Origin: Oceanisphaera sp. IT1-181
GTDB taxonomy: Bacteria; Pseudomonadota; Gammaproteobacteria; Enterobacterales; Aeromonadaceae
Assembly: GCF_033807535.1 (NCBI RefSeq)
Contig: NZ_CP136856.1
Span: 166,001-230,000, forward strand
Direction: 5' to 3'
DNA length: 64,000 bases
Below the pieces are notes generated by a model that saw nothing but the letters and a program-made list of their open reading frames with translations, was not told the origin of the DNA and searched no databases. Position numbers and translations under genes: made by a program. Shown piece after piece: positions 1 to 8,009 of this stretch. How positions within the stretch are numbered: position 1 is the first letter of the stretch; each line of letters begins with the position of its first letter.

Positions 1-760
1 TTCTTATATAACCATCTCCGGTCATTTTCCAATCGTTAGTTCCGCCGCCTGGGAATACAGAGATATGAGCCGTGTCGATTTTACTTTCGTTATTTTTAAA
101 TCTAATGTCTCTTTTTTCAAACATAAGAACATTGTCGATAAAAATCTTTAAAATTCCATCTTTTTTATTTCCGTTATTCAGCTTCACCCAATATCTGATA
201 TTAAAGGTTTCCTTGCTATTTAGGTATCCTATGGTCGCTCCAAAAGTATCTCCGTACTTACCTGGCTGATCCATATGGTATACATAAGGAATTAACCGTC
301 CCCCCTCTCTCCACATGATTCGTATACTAAATCCGTCACCCTTCCATGCGGGGTGGCCTGCGGTATAGCCCTTGCCACCACTCAAGCCTGGAATTTTCCC
401 ACCCTTGCTCCATGGAAATCTAGAATCAAATCTAATATCAAAAGAAAAGCTGTAGTTGCTTTTTTTTACAATGGAAGATTTTATGATTCCCCCGCCCTGT
501 GAGCTGCCGAGAGAGCCTTTAGGTAAATAAAATCTTAATCCTTTCTGCTTGTCTATTCTTAATCGATTGCCACCTTGCAGGACTTTATAATTGCCAAAAT
601 CTTTTTCTACTTGTTTTTGTCCATAAATGGTCCAGGCAGGCCAGCTATTAAATGATATCAATTTGGAGCTGTACACTTTCGCATTAGCTGGGTTGCTCAA
701 TAAAAGCAAAAAAACAACAAACATTGTGTGAAGTAAGCATTGGATTTTATTCATGAACAT
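1..760 (-). CDS. Secreted polysaccharide lyase family 14-like protein, partial (3' end beyond window)
   Basis: The reading frame is open from an ATG at 760 to the left edge, about 253 residues, with no stop seen. The first 27 residues form a clear signal peptide: a basic start, a long Leu/Val/Phe core, and ANA before KVYSS. The mature part has the beta-jelly-roll signature of PL14-like alginate/polyuronate lyases: FSFDIRFDSRF, then WSKGGKIPGLSGG, then FSIRIMWREGG, and near the edge HISVFPGGGTNDWKM. Substrate and activity are inferred from the family. The gene is visibly richer in A+T than its neighbours, which suggests horizontal acquisition. ATG 754 is an alternative start. An in-frame ATG at 868 has a stronger Shine-Dalgarno sequence but would place 36 extra residues before the signal peptide. 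Confidence 0.8.
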   Translation of the reverse strand, partial: MFMNKIQCLLHTMFVVFLLLLSNPANAKVYSSKLISFNSWPAWTIYGQKQVEKDFGNYKVLQGGNRLRIDKQKGLRFYLPKGSLGSSQGGGIIKSSIVKKSNYSFSFDIRFDSRFPWSKGGKIPGLSGGKGYTAGHPAWKGDGFSIRIMWREGGRLIPYVYHMDQPGKYGDTFGATIGYLNSKETFNIRYWVKLNNGNKKDGILKIFIDNVLMFEKRDIRFKNNESKIDTAHISVFPGGGTNDWKMTGDGYIR

Positions 761-1187
761 CACCCGCTCTCTTGCTCCATTCGGTATCCACGGCTTGCGC
801 TCCACCCCAGAAGATGCTCCCCGTGGGATCACCCCGAACAGACTTTTGCCATCGTGACGCTCTTTCATTACCGTGCTCCTCACCTTGTGCTTACTAGGTT
901 CAGTTTAGGCATTAAATGAGGCTGAGGGGCATGGGGAATCAGGTATCACGTTGAGCTTTTATTCGACAGAGCTCGTATGTAAGACCAAGAGGTTAAAGGG
1001 TTCTGCTCCGCCGACCCTCCGCGCCAAAGCCGAAAAATGCTCCTGCCGTTCCGGCATTCTCGGCGGTCAGGTGGCGCAGCGGAGCGCCACGGACGGGTTC
1101 ATGGCGTGTCGGCGACTTAACACCGGCCTAACCTTATTCTTTATGCAGACAGGCCGGAGTACTCTGGGCCTGTCTGTCACGCAGATC
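761..1187. other. Non-coding gap between the lyase-like gene and tex
   Basis: This gap is as GC-rich as the host backbone, unlike the adjacent lyase-like gene. It has several small self-complementary segments, such as GGCGCAGCGGAGCGCC near 1074 and GCCGTTCCGGC near 1043, which look like an intergenic repeat rather than a gene. A 9-bp inverted repeat (AGACAGGCC at 1147-1155, GGCCTGTCT at 1167-1175) lies just downstream of the tex stop. It could act in tex termination, although no clear T-tract follows on the minus strand. I see no supported coding region. Confidence 0.5.
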
Positions 1188-3581
1188 TTACTTTTTCTTC
1201 TGTAAAGCCGCTGCGAGTGCCGCACCCATGGCGCCTTGGGGAGCTGCTTGTTCTGGGCGGGCAGGGCGTGGTTGGCTTTGGTTGTTAGCCGCTGGGCGCT
1301 GATTGCTTTGATTACGCTCAGGGCTGCTTTCTCGCTGCGGGCTTGGCTTGCGGTCATTGCTGCGATCGGTGCGCACATTGCCACTGCCGTGATCGGCGGC
1401 GGTTTGTTCAAGACGCATGGTGAGCGCGATGCGTTTACGCTGCAGATCCACTTCCATCACTTTTACTTTTACGATATCGCCGGCTTTGACCACTTCGCGC
1501 GGGTCTTTAATAAAGCGATCCGTAAGGGCGGAAATATGCACCAAACCGTCTTGATGCACGCCAATATCTACGAAAGCACCGAAGTTAGTGACGTTGGTCA
1601 CCACACCTTCTAACACCATGTCGAGCTCAAGGTCGCTGGGTTTTTCTACGCCTTCCATAAAGCGCGCCGCTTTAAACTCGGGGCGCGGATCTCGGCCGGG
1701 TTTATCCAGCTCTTTTAATATGTCTTGCACCGTCGGTAAACCAAAGGCCGCGTCCGTGTAGTTTTGTGGGCTAAGTTTGCGCAGCAATTCGCTGTTACCA
1801 ATAATGGCCTGCACCGGCTGCTTTAAATCCGCGGCTATACGGTTTACTACCGGATAGGCTTCAGGGTGCACCGCGGAGGCATCGAGTGGGTTTTTACCAT
1901 CACGAATACGCAAGAAGCCGGCACATTGCTCATAGGCTTTAGGCCCTAAACGCGGCACTTTTAATAACTGTTTACGCTCGGTAAACACCCCTTGTTCATC
2001 ACGATAAGCCACGATGTTTTGCGCCAAAGTGGGCGTTAAGCCAGAGACGCGCGTCAGCAAAGGTGCCGAGGCCATGTTTACATCTACGCCCACGGCGTTT
2101 ACGCAGTCTTCCACTACCGCATCCAGATTACGGGCCAGCTGCGTTTGCGACACATCGTGCTGATATTGGCCCACACCGATACTTTTAGGGTCGATTTTTA
2201 CTAACTCGGCCAGCGGATCTTGTAAGCGACGAGCGATAGACACGGCACCGCGCAGCGATACATCTAAGTCCGGGAATTCATTGGCGGCTAATTCAGAAGC
2301 CGAATACACAGAGGCACCAGCTTCGCTGACCACTACTTTTTGTAGCTTTAGCTCTGGGCTTTGTTTGATCAGTTGCTCTACCAAGCGCTCGGTTTCCCGC
2401 GAGGCGATGCCATTACCGATACTGACCAAACTGACGTTATGGGCGCGGCACAATACCTCCAAGGAGCGTAAGCTTTGCTCTACCTTATTAAAGGGAGCAA
2501 ACGGATAAACCGTATCTTGCGCCAACAGCTTGCCGGTGCCATCTACCACCACCACTTTAACGCCGGTACGAATGCCCGGATCCAAGCCCATGGTGACGCG
2601 CGCGCCTGCGGGTGCGGCCATCAGCAAGTCTTGCATATTGAGGGCAAATACCTTGATGGCTTCTACTTCTGCCTGCTCGCGGGCATGGCCTAACAGCTCG
2701 GTTTCCATCTGTAGCGACAACTTAACCCGCCAAGTCCAGCTTACTACGCCAGCCAGCCACGTATCGGCGGCGCGACCTTGGGCTTGCCAGCCAATAAAGC
2801 GCGCCACTATGCCTTCGCAGGGATGAGCGGTGGCTTTTTGAGAAAGAGTGCTGGCTTCGGTTTCCACGATAAGCGACAAGCTCAGCACACCTTCATTGCG
2901 GCCACGCAACATGGCTAACAAACGGTGCGATGGCACGCGGCTGATGGGCTCTTGATGCTCAAAGTAGTCTTTAAACTTGGCGCCGGTTTGCTCTTGTCCC
3001 GCAGTAACGCGGGCCTGTAATTGGCCGTGCTGCTGTAAATATTGGCGCACTGCTTCTAGCAAATCGGCTTGCTCGGCAAAGCGCTCCATTAAGATATATT
3101 TAGCGCCATCGAGGGCGGCTTTTTCATCCGCTACGCCTGCGTCCCCATTAATAAAGCGGGCGGCCATCGTTTGCGGATCTTGCGTGGGGTCATTAAATAA
3201 GCCATCAGCGAGGGGCTGCAAGCCCGCTTCAATGGCTATTTGACCTTTGGTGCGACGCTTAGGTTTATAAGGCAAATAAAGGTCTTCGAGACGGGTCTTG
3301 GTATCGGCGTTAAGCAGCTCTTTTTTCAGTGCCTCGCTTAGTTTGCCTTGCTCACTAATGGAGTGAAGGATCACGGCGCGTCTGTCTTCTAACTCGCGCA
3401 AATAATGCAGCCGACTGTCGAGGTTACGCAGCTGGGTATCATCTAAGCCGCCAGTGGCCTCTTTTCGATAACGGGAAATAAAAGGCACGGTCGCGCCTTC
3501 ATCCAACAGCTTAACGGCGGCATCCACTTGAGATTTAGCGACACTCAGCTCGGTGGCCAAGGCGTGATTGATATTCGACAT
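1188..3581 (-). CDS. tex: Tex-family RNA-binding transcription accessory protein
   Basis: The 797-residue protein matches Tex/YhgF in length and domain order. It has an N-terminal helical Tex domain, an RNase H-like YqgF domain (VTMGLDPGIRTGVKV), helix-hairpin-helix repeats (VGVDVNMASAPLL and KVPRLGPKAYEQCAGFLRIR), and a C-terminal S1 RNA-binding domain (GVVTNVTNFGAFVDIGVHQ). A low-complexity Arg/Pro/Gln/Ser tail ends in KKK. Tex is a nucleic-acid-binding factor linked to transcription and expression of virulence or stress genes; its exact role is unsettled. The ATG at 3581 was chosen because GGAG lies 8 nt upstream and the encoded MSNINHALATELS is the family-like N-terminus. The frame stays open 71 codons further upstream without family-like sequence. 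It lies downstream of greB, as in enterobacteria. Confidence 0.95.
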   Translation of the reverse strand: MSNINHALATELSVAKSQVDAAVKLLDEGATVPFISRYRKEATGGLDDTQLRNLDSRLHYLRELEDRRAVILHSISEQGKLSEALKKELLNADTKTRLEDLYLPYKPKRRTKGQIAIEAGLQPLADGLFNDPTQDPQTMAARFINGDAGVADEKAALDGAKYILMERFAEQADLLEAVRQYLQQHGQLQARVTAGQEQTGAKFKDYFEHQEPISRVPSHRLLAMLRGRNEGVLSLSLIVETEASTLSQKATAHPCEGIVARFIGWQAQGRAADTWLAGVVSWTWRVKLSLQMETELLGHAREQAEVEAIKVFALNMQDLLMAAPAGARVTMGLDPGIRTGVKVVVVDGTGKLLAQDTVYPFAPFNKVEQSLRSLEVLCRAHNVSLVSIGNGIASRETERLVEQLIKQSPELKLQKVVVSEAGASVYSASELAANEFPDLDVSLRGAVSIARRLQDPLAELVKIDPKSIGVGQYQHDVSQTQLARNLDAVVEDCVNAVGVDVNMASAPLLTRVSGLTPTLAQNIVAYRDEQGVFTERKQLLKVPRLGPKAYEQCAGFLRIRDGKNPLDASAVHPEAYPVVNRIAADLKQPVQAIIGNSELLRKLSPQNYTDAAFGLPTVQDILKELDKPGRDPRPEFKAARFMEGVEKPSDLELDMVLEGVVTNVTNFGAFVDIGVHQDGLVHISALTDRFIKDPREVVKAGDIVKVKVMEVDLQRKRIALTMRLEQTAADHGSGNVRTDRSNDRKPSPQRESSPERNQSNQRPAANNQSQPRPARPEQAAPQGAMGAALAAALQKKK

Positions 3582-4014
3582 CTTTACTACTCCAGACCGC
3601 GGTGGTTCACGCAGCCAATAACAAAAGGCGATGTGCTTAAAGCCAGCCGTAGTGCAGAAGCAATACAGGGCTGAATGAAAGTTCGTTCGGCTCAAGATTT
3701 GAGAAATAGCTCGTAGGCGAGTGAGTGAGCCGAGAGCTCTATTATGAAGCAGTTGGGGGCGGTAATGAAAGGAGGCCATAAACGACAGCGACAAGCCATC
3801 GGCTAAAACAGATACTGTTTATTGTCGTCATGCTGGGCTTGCCCCAGTATCTCGTGGTGGTGCGCTGAGTATTAATAACAACACCGAGATCCTGATGTTC
3901 ATCAGGAAGACGGCAAAAAAACAAAAGACGCCACACCTTGTAGCCCAACGCTTTAACTGCTGGTGCCGTGTGAGCTGGAACTGTTTTGCCGTTGACCTTA
4001 AACTAACTGACGGC
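3582..4014. other. Non-coding gap between tex and greB
   Basis: This 433-nt gap separates two minus-strand genes. It should hold the tex promoter and the greB terminator, but I cannot assign either with confidence. Its one distinct element is the 37-bp dispersed repeat at 3883-3919. Frames through it translate only as repeat-derived peptides such as FCRLPDEHQDLG, which also appears beside the DUF1513 remnant. I see no supported gene. Confidence 0.5.
3883..3919 (+). repeat. 37-bp dispersed repeat, copy 1
   Basis: The segment begins ACCGAGATCC, contains the near-palindrome CCTGATGTTCATCAGG, and ends in GACGGCAAAAA. It matches 28777-28813 at 36 of 37 positions and in the same orientation. The only difference is the central base of the palindrome (T here, G in the other copy). 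The inverted core suggests a REP-like or transposition-mobilised intergenic element. Confidence 0.8.
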
Positions 4015-4503
4015 TTACGGCTGCTCTGTAAAAGGCTGATATTGAATCTTATTGATATACCATTCTTTGATGCCGGAGGGGGTTTGTACCAGCACTTCGT
4101 CGTCCACTTGCTTGCCAATCAGGGCGCGAGCCATGGGGGAGTTAATGGTGATGTAATTGTTTTTCGGATCCATTTCATCACTGCCCACGATGCGATAGCG
4201 CACTACGTCACCCGCCTCGTTTTCTAACTCCACCCAAGCACCAAAGAACACCTTGCCGTCTTGGCGCGGATCGTAATCGACGATTTTTAGCGCTTCCAAG
4301 CGTTTCATCAAAAAGCGGATGCGCCTGTCAATCTCTCTAAGGCGCTTCTTGCCATATATGTATTCCGCGTTCTCACTGCGGTCGCCCATGGCGGCCGCTT
4401 CTGATACCGCTTGAGTCACGGCGGGGCGCTCTACCTTCCATAGCTCTTTTAACTCTAGGTCCAGCTTATGCCAGCCGGCACGGGTGATCAGGTTGGTTTT
4501 CAT
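4015..4503 (-). CDS. greB: Transcription elongation factor GreB
   Basis: The 162-residue protein is colinear with GreB. An N-terminal coiled-coil holds the acidic tip residues in the segment AAAMGDRSENAEYIYGKKR, and a C-terminal FKBP-like domain ends in PSGIKEWYINKIQY. GreB enters the RNA polymerase secondary channel and stimulates cleavage of backtracked transcripts. YIYGKKRLREIDRRI and the family-typical length favour GreB over GreA. The gene lies between tex and the zinc GTPase on the same strand. In E. coli its other neighbours would be ompR-envZ, which are absent here. Confidence 0.95.
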   Translation of the reverse strand: MKTNLITRAGWHKLDLELKELWKVERPAVTQAVSEAAAMGDRSENAEYIYGKKRLREIDRRIRFLMKRLEALKIVDYDPRQDGKVFFGAWVELENEAGDVVRYRIVGSDEMDPKNNYITINSPMARALIGKQVDDEVLVQTPSGIKEWYINKIQYQPFTEQP

Positions 4504-4517
4504 CGCTAAGTCTATTT

Positions 4518-4542
4518 AATGGCCAAACAATTGCTGGCCATT
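4518..4542 (-). other. Inverted repeat upstream of greB
   Basis: AATGGCCA (4518-4525) and TGGCCATT (4535-4542) form a perfect 8-bp stem around a 9-nt loop, between the zinc GTPase stop and the greB start. It could be a weak terminator of the GTPase gene or part of the greB leader. The following T content is low, so the role is uncertain. Confidence 0.4.
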
Positions 4543-4610
4543 GTGGCTGAGCAGCTGAGAAGAAGGAAGCCTGAGCAAGAGCCGACAGTCGCGAGTCATA
4601 ATCCCCGCAA

Positions 4611-5816
4611 TTAGTCCCAGGCTGGGAAAGGGTCTGGTAAATCTTGCCAGTCGAGCGCCATTTCTTGCTCTGTGAGCAAGCATTCGTCAAGCTGGCGGTG
4701 CAGTTCATGAGCGTTTAATTGCTGGCCGATAAACACCAGCTCTTGGCGTTTATCGCCAAAAGGCGCTTGCCAGTTAGCGTGAATATGGGCGCGGCTTTCC
4801 TGCTCTGTAGGCCAGTCCGCTTCGGGTATGGCCTGCCAAAATAAGCCGGCACCGCCGTGATAAGCAATGCCCCCGGCTTGATGCCATTGGCCAATAAAGT
4901 CGGGGCGGCTGGCCAACCAGAAAAACCCTTTAGAGCGCAGTAACTTGCCGGCTTGTTCGGGCTCTTGCAGCCAGTTATAGAAGCGCTGCGGATGAAAAGG
5001 CGTGCGCGCCCGATAAACCGTGCTGCTAATGCCATATTCATCGGTTTCCGCCGTGTGTTCACCGCGCAAGGTTTGCATCCAGCCGGGGGCATTGGCGGCG
5101 CGTTCAAAACAAAAACGACCGGTATTCAGGATGCGGTTAATGTCCACTTGGCCTTGACTGATGGCAATGATTTCGGCTGTCGGATTTAAGCTGGTCAAAA
5201 TCGCCTGCAGCTCACTCAGCTGGCTGGCAGACACTAAATCGGTTTTGCTGAGCAGCAATACATCACAAAACTCTACCTGATCGATCAACAAGTCGGTCAC
5301 GCTGCGCGCATCGTCCTCGCCTAAGCTTTCGCCTCTGTCTTGTAAGTCGTCGGCGGCATTAAAGTCGGCTAAAAAATTCACCGCATCCACCACCGTGACC
5401 ATGGTATCTAGGCGCGCGATAGTATTGAGACTAACGCCGTCCTCATCGCTAAAAATAAAGGTTTCTGCCACCGGTAAGGGTTCCGCAATGCCGGTGGACT
5501 CAATCAGCAGATAATCGAAGCGACCCGCTTTCGCTAAACGTGACACCTCCAGCAGCAAGTCTTCGCGCAAGGTGCAGCAGATGCAGCCATTGCTCAGTTC
5601 GATTAACTGCTCTTCGCCCCGGTGCAGGCTAACCTCACGATTAATGGTGGCCGCATCTATGTTCACTTCACTCATGTCATTCACGATCACCGCCACCCGC
5701 AAGCCTTGGCGATTATTAAGCACATGGTTAAGAACCGTCGTTTTGCCAGCACCCAGAAAACCCGATAAGACGGTGACGGGCAGGCGTGGATCATTAGGAC
5801 TATGAGGGGAAAGCAT
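4611..5816 (-). CDS. zigA: COG0523 zinc metallochaperone GTPase (ZigA-type)
   Basis: The 401-residue protein is a G3E-family GTPase. It has a Walker A motif (GFLGAGKTT), the conserved metal-binding Cys motif CICC in ELSNGCICCTLRED, a Walker B-region segment LIESTGIAEPLP, the base-recognition motif SKTD, and a CobW C-terminal domain. Length and motifs fit the ZigA branch, proposed to deliver zinc to client enzymes during zinc starvation. A near-perfect Zur-type palindrome lies 34 bp upstream, and the divergent gene encodes DUF1826, a frequent companion of this GTPase class. Zur regulation and zinc-starvation induction are inferred from the site. Other COG0523 members serve other metals, so the metal is not proven. 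Confidence 0.88.
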   Translation of the reverse strand: MLSPHSPNDPRLPVTVLSGFLGAGKTTVLNHVLNNRQGLRVAVIVNDMSEVNIDAATINREVSLHRGEEQLIELSNGCICCTLREDLLLEVSRLAKAGRFDYLLIESTGIAEPLPVAETFIFSDEDGVSLNTIARLDTMVTVVDAVNFLADFNAADDLQDRGESLGEDDARSVTDLLIDQVEFCDVLLLSKTDLVSASQLSELQAILTSLNPTAEIIAISQGQVDINRILNTGRFCFERAANAPGWMQTLRGEHTAETDEYGISSTVYRARTPFHPQRFYNWLQEPEQAGKLLRSKGFFWLASRPDFIGQWHQAGGIAYHGGAGLFWQAIPEADWPTEQESRAHIHANWQAPFGDKRQELVFIGQQLNAHELHRQLDECLLTEQEMALDWQDLPDPFPAWD

Positions 5817-5849
5817 GGGTTAATTCCGATGTTTGATAGATAATATACG

Positions 5850-5868
5850 GTTGTTATAACATAACAAC
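5850..5868. promoter_or_regulatory. Putative Zur box
   Basis: GTTGTTATAACATAACAAC contains the perfect half-sites GTTGTTAT and ATAACAAC separated by 3 bp. It resembles the gammaproteobacterial Zur consensus, an AT-rich palindrome with GTTATA..TATAAC-type halves. It lies in the 101-bp divergent gap between the ATGs of the zinc GTPase (5816, minus) and the DUF1826 gene (5918, plus), so one dimer site could control both. Zur itself is not in the window. Confidence 0.75.
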
Positions 5869-5917
5869 TAGTGTCATAGTAAGCGCTTTCTTGCCCTTGG
5901 AACTAGGATGTTCAGCT

Positions 5918-6556
5918 ATGACGTTTGCCCAGCCAGTGACTGCGCTCGACGAGCCTATTTGCTTTACCCGTGAAACCCCCGATGCCTTTACCCAGATTTA
6001 TCAAGACGCCTGCCAACTCGCTCTTTGGCAAAGACCCGTACCCGCTGGGGCGGCTGGTTATATCAATGCTTTAACGCAGCAACAGCTACATATTAATGTG
6101 CGCCAGTTACTGCCAGTGACCCGTGTGACTGAGACGCTGAGCGCTGTTTTGCCGAAACTGGCGGGCTATGAGGATTTTGTCGCCGATGTGCAGCAATTGG
6201 CGGATATGTTTGCTTGTTTATTTGAGCTGAATTACCTAGGTTTGCGGCTGGCGAGCCTACAAACGGCCATGTGCCCAAGTTTTCATGTGGATCAGGTGCC
6301 ATGTCGGTTAGTGACCACCTATCAAGGGCCGGGCACCCATTGGCTAAATACGAAGCAGCGCCGGTTTTTACTTGAAGGTAATACTGAAGCTAATAGCCAA
6401 CAGCCAACACACTGGCAGCAGTTAGCAGTCGGTGAGGTGGCATTATTAAAAGGCGAAGGCTGGCAAGATAATATGGGCCGAGGTTTATGGCATAGATCTC
6501 CGCCGGTGCCAATCGGCGAGCGGCGCCTGTTTTTGTCTTTGGATATGGCGGAATAA
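5918..6556 (+). CDS. DUF1826 family protein
   Basis: The 212-residue protein carries the signature of the DUF1826 family, especially the stretch SFHVDQVPCRLVTTYQGPGTHWL in its second half, followed by GLWHRSPPVP. Conserved His, Asp and Cys residues there suggest metal binding, but no biochemical role is established. ATG 5918 was chosen because AGGA lies 9 nt upstream; the frame also contains TTG 5891. The gene is divergent from the zinc GTPase across a Zur-like palindrome, which supports a role in zinc homeostasis by association only. Confidence 0.82.
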   Translation: MTFAQPVTALDEPICFTRETPDAFTQIYQDACQLALWQRPVPAGAAGYINALTQQQLHINVRQLLPVTRVTETLSAVLPKLAGYEDFVADVQQLADMFACLFELNYLGLRLASLQTAMCPSFHVDQVPCRLVTTYQGPGTHWLNTKQRRFLLEGNTEANSQQPTHWQQLAVGEVALLKGEGWQDNMGRGLWHRSPPVPIGERRLFLSLDMAE

Positions 6557-6784
6557 AAAGCCGAGTGAACTCATTTGCAAGAGCTATCTGTCCTGCTGGC
6601 CGAAGCCTTGCCTACCGAGTTGTCGGTCATACATTTGATAGCCACGACATCAGCCGTCATGGTCAAAGGATGGACAAACAAATCGCCTGACGTCTGGCTT
6701 TTGTGGCAGACCAGTAAGGCATGATGTATTACCGCAGTCGTTGTTTTTGCTCCCAAGGCTCGGTCAGAAACCCAGTGTAGTTAT

Positions 6785-7030
6785 TTAGTTAAAGGCAATG
6801 TAGTCAAAATGGGGATTGAAGGTGGCACTTTTCATGCTAATCAGTTCGGTTAAAGGCACCAATATGGCCCTGTGCTCCACCAGCACTTGGATGCATTCTT
6901 GCCGGTTGGGATCGTGAGTGGTATCTATGGCGATGCCATTAATCACGTCTCCCGAATTGAGCGTTAAAATCACGGGGTAACGATACAGGCAGGCAATTTC
7001 GATATAGTCGTGCTGTTCACAGTTCATCAT
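6785..7030 (-). CDS. rof: Rho-binding antiterminator (Rof/YaeO family)
   Basis: This small 81-residue protein fits the Rof family. The N-terminal MNCEQHDYIEIACLYRYPV matches the family pattern of a Cys followed by YDxIExACxY. A hydrophobic strand LTLNSGDVINGIAID follows, as in the Sm-like barrel of YaeO. Rof binds Rho and inhibits Rho-dependent termination. Three consecutive ATGs occur at 7033, 7030 and 7027. The middle one was chosen because AAGGAG is 7 nt upstream. It sits alone between DUF1826 and the Lrp-type regulator. Similarity outside the first half is modest. Confidence 0.78.
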   Translation of the reverse strand: MMNCEQHDYIEIACLYRYPVILTLNSGDVINGIAIDTTHDPNRQECIQVLVEHRAILVPLTELISMKSATFNPHFDYIAFN

Positions 7031-7127
7031 CATCTTGCTCCTTATCGGCTTACGCCTCACGCCATATAGTTCAATGCTTATGTTTCAGTGCTGGTGCTTA
7101 AGTTCTTACACTTAAGTTTTAACCAAG

Positions 7128-7613
7128 CTAGCCCAAATGATCCAGCGGCAGGGCGGTTTCGTGCTTAATACGGCGCAGCACAAAGCTGGATCGCACGCCG
7201 GTTACGCCATTCACGCGGGTGAGCTTGCCCAGTAAAAACTGCTGATAATGCTCCATGTCGCGCACCACCACTTTTAACTGATAGTCGGCCTCGGTGCCGG
7301 TGACTAAGTCACATTCCAAGACTTCAGAAAAACCGTTAATGGCCGCATCGAAAGACTCAAATCGCTCTGGAGTATGGCGGTCCAGCGAGATATGAATGTA
7401 GGCTTGTAAGCTTAAACCTAGCTTATTGGCATTGAGTAAGGTGACATGCTCGGCAATTAAGCCGGCATCTTCCAAGGCTTTTACGCGTCGAGAGCAGGGT
7501 GAGGGCGATAAACCAACGCGCTCGGCCAGCTCCAGATTGCTAATGCGCCCATTAGCTTGCATCAGCTCTAAAATTCGGCGATCGGTTCTGTCGAGTTGCA
7601 CTAGATTGCTCAA
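7128..7613 (-). CDS. Lrp/AsnC family transcriptional regulator
   Basis: The 161-residue protein has the classic layout. An N-terminal winged HTH (LDRTDRRILELMQANGRISN then LAERVGLSPSPCSRRVKALE) is followed by a C-terminal RAM ligand-binding domain (ECDLVTGTEADYQLKVVVRD). The SPSPC turn and VTGTEADYQLKV resemble Lrp/BkdR-type members that sense branched-chain or other amino acids. The start is a TTG at 7613, supported by a GAGG 7 nt upstream. The next gene upstream on the same strand is azlD of an azlCD exporter, so an AzlB-like role in controlling branched-chain amino acid export is plausible but inferred. Confidence 0.9.
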   Translation of the reverse strand: MSNLVQLDRTDRRILELMQANGRISNLELAERVGLSPSPCSRRVKALEDAGLIAEHVTLLNANKLGLSLQAYIHISLDRHTPERFESFDAAINGFSEVLECDLVTGTEADYQLKVVVRDMEHYQQFLLGKLTRVNGVTGVRSSFVLRRIKHETALPLDHLG

Positions 7614-8009
7614 AATATTACCTCTGAGATATGACTAAGCTAATTTTGTATTATAAGGGGTGAATCATTGCGTTAGAAGCGGATTTTAACCGCATCTTTG
7701 CAACCACTCTCCTTAAGATAAGCGCTACTATAGCTTCATCTGCTGGAGACAAACAGACCGTTACCCTCGGAGCCTGTTGCAAGCCGATTTATCCCATCGG
7801 TACGCCTCACAAAGGCCGCATTTTAATCGAATGTTAGGCTGGGAACTGGGCCACAAGCCTAATACAGAGCATCAAAAGCCAGCCGCAGAGGCTGGCTTTG
7901 GTGTTTCTGGCATTTGGACGACGGCTGGTGCAGTGGTTCCCTTCGCATACCAAGGAGGATGGCGGAGGGCCTTGCTTTCTGTTGGGCAAGGCCGAGTCTG
8001 AACGGGTTG
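7614..8009. other. Non-coding gap between azlD and the Lrp-type gene
   Basis: The gap holds a terminator-like hairpin at 7875-7899 downstream of azlD and presumably the promoter of the Lrp-type gene. The rest shows no coding signal. Segments such as CTGGGCCACAAGCCTAA (near 7847) weakly resemble CTGGACCACAAGCCCAA (near 9191), on the other side of azlCD. Confidence 0.45.
7875..7899 (-). terminator. Rho-independent terminator downstream of azlD
   Basis: AAAGCCAGCC and GGCTGGCTTT form a perfect 10-bp stem with a 5-nt loop. On the minus strand the stem ends in CTTTTGATG, a short T-tract. It lies about 110 nt downstream of the azlD stop and would end the azlCD transcript before the Lrp-type gene. 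Confidence 0.65.

Noticed and set aside
951..1205. 84-codon plus-strand frame in the gap left of tex
   Set aside because: Repeat-like, GC-rich hairpin sequence; no ribosome-binding site or similarity, and it runs into tex on the other strand.
1067..1613. Open frames on both strands over the 3' end of tex (for example 1067-1411 minus and 1236-1613 plus)
   Set aside because: They overlap the well-supported tex S1 and tail region in other phases and have no recognisable protein features.
3742..4118. Minus-strand frames containing FCRLPDEHQDLG
   Set aside because: The peptide derives from the 37-bp dispersed repeat and recurs at the other copy; no gene context.
6571..6756. Small frames in the DUF1826-rof gap
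   Set aside because: Both strands give about 50-60 codons, but none has a good start or a familiar motif. I considered an IS remnant and could not support it.
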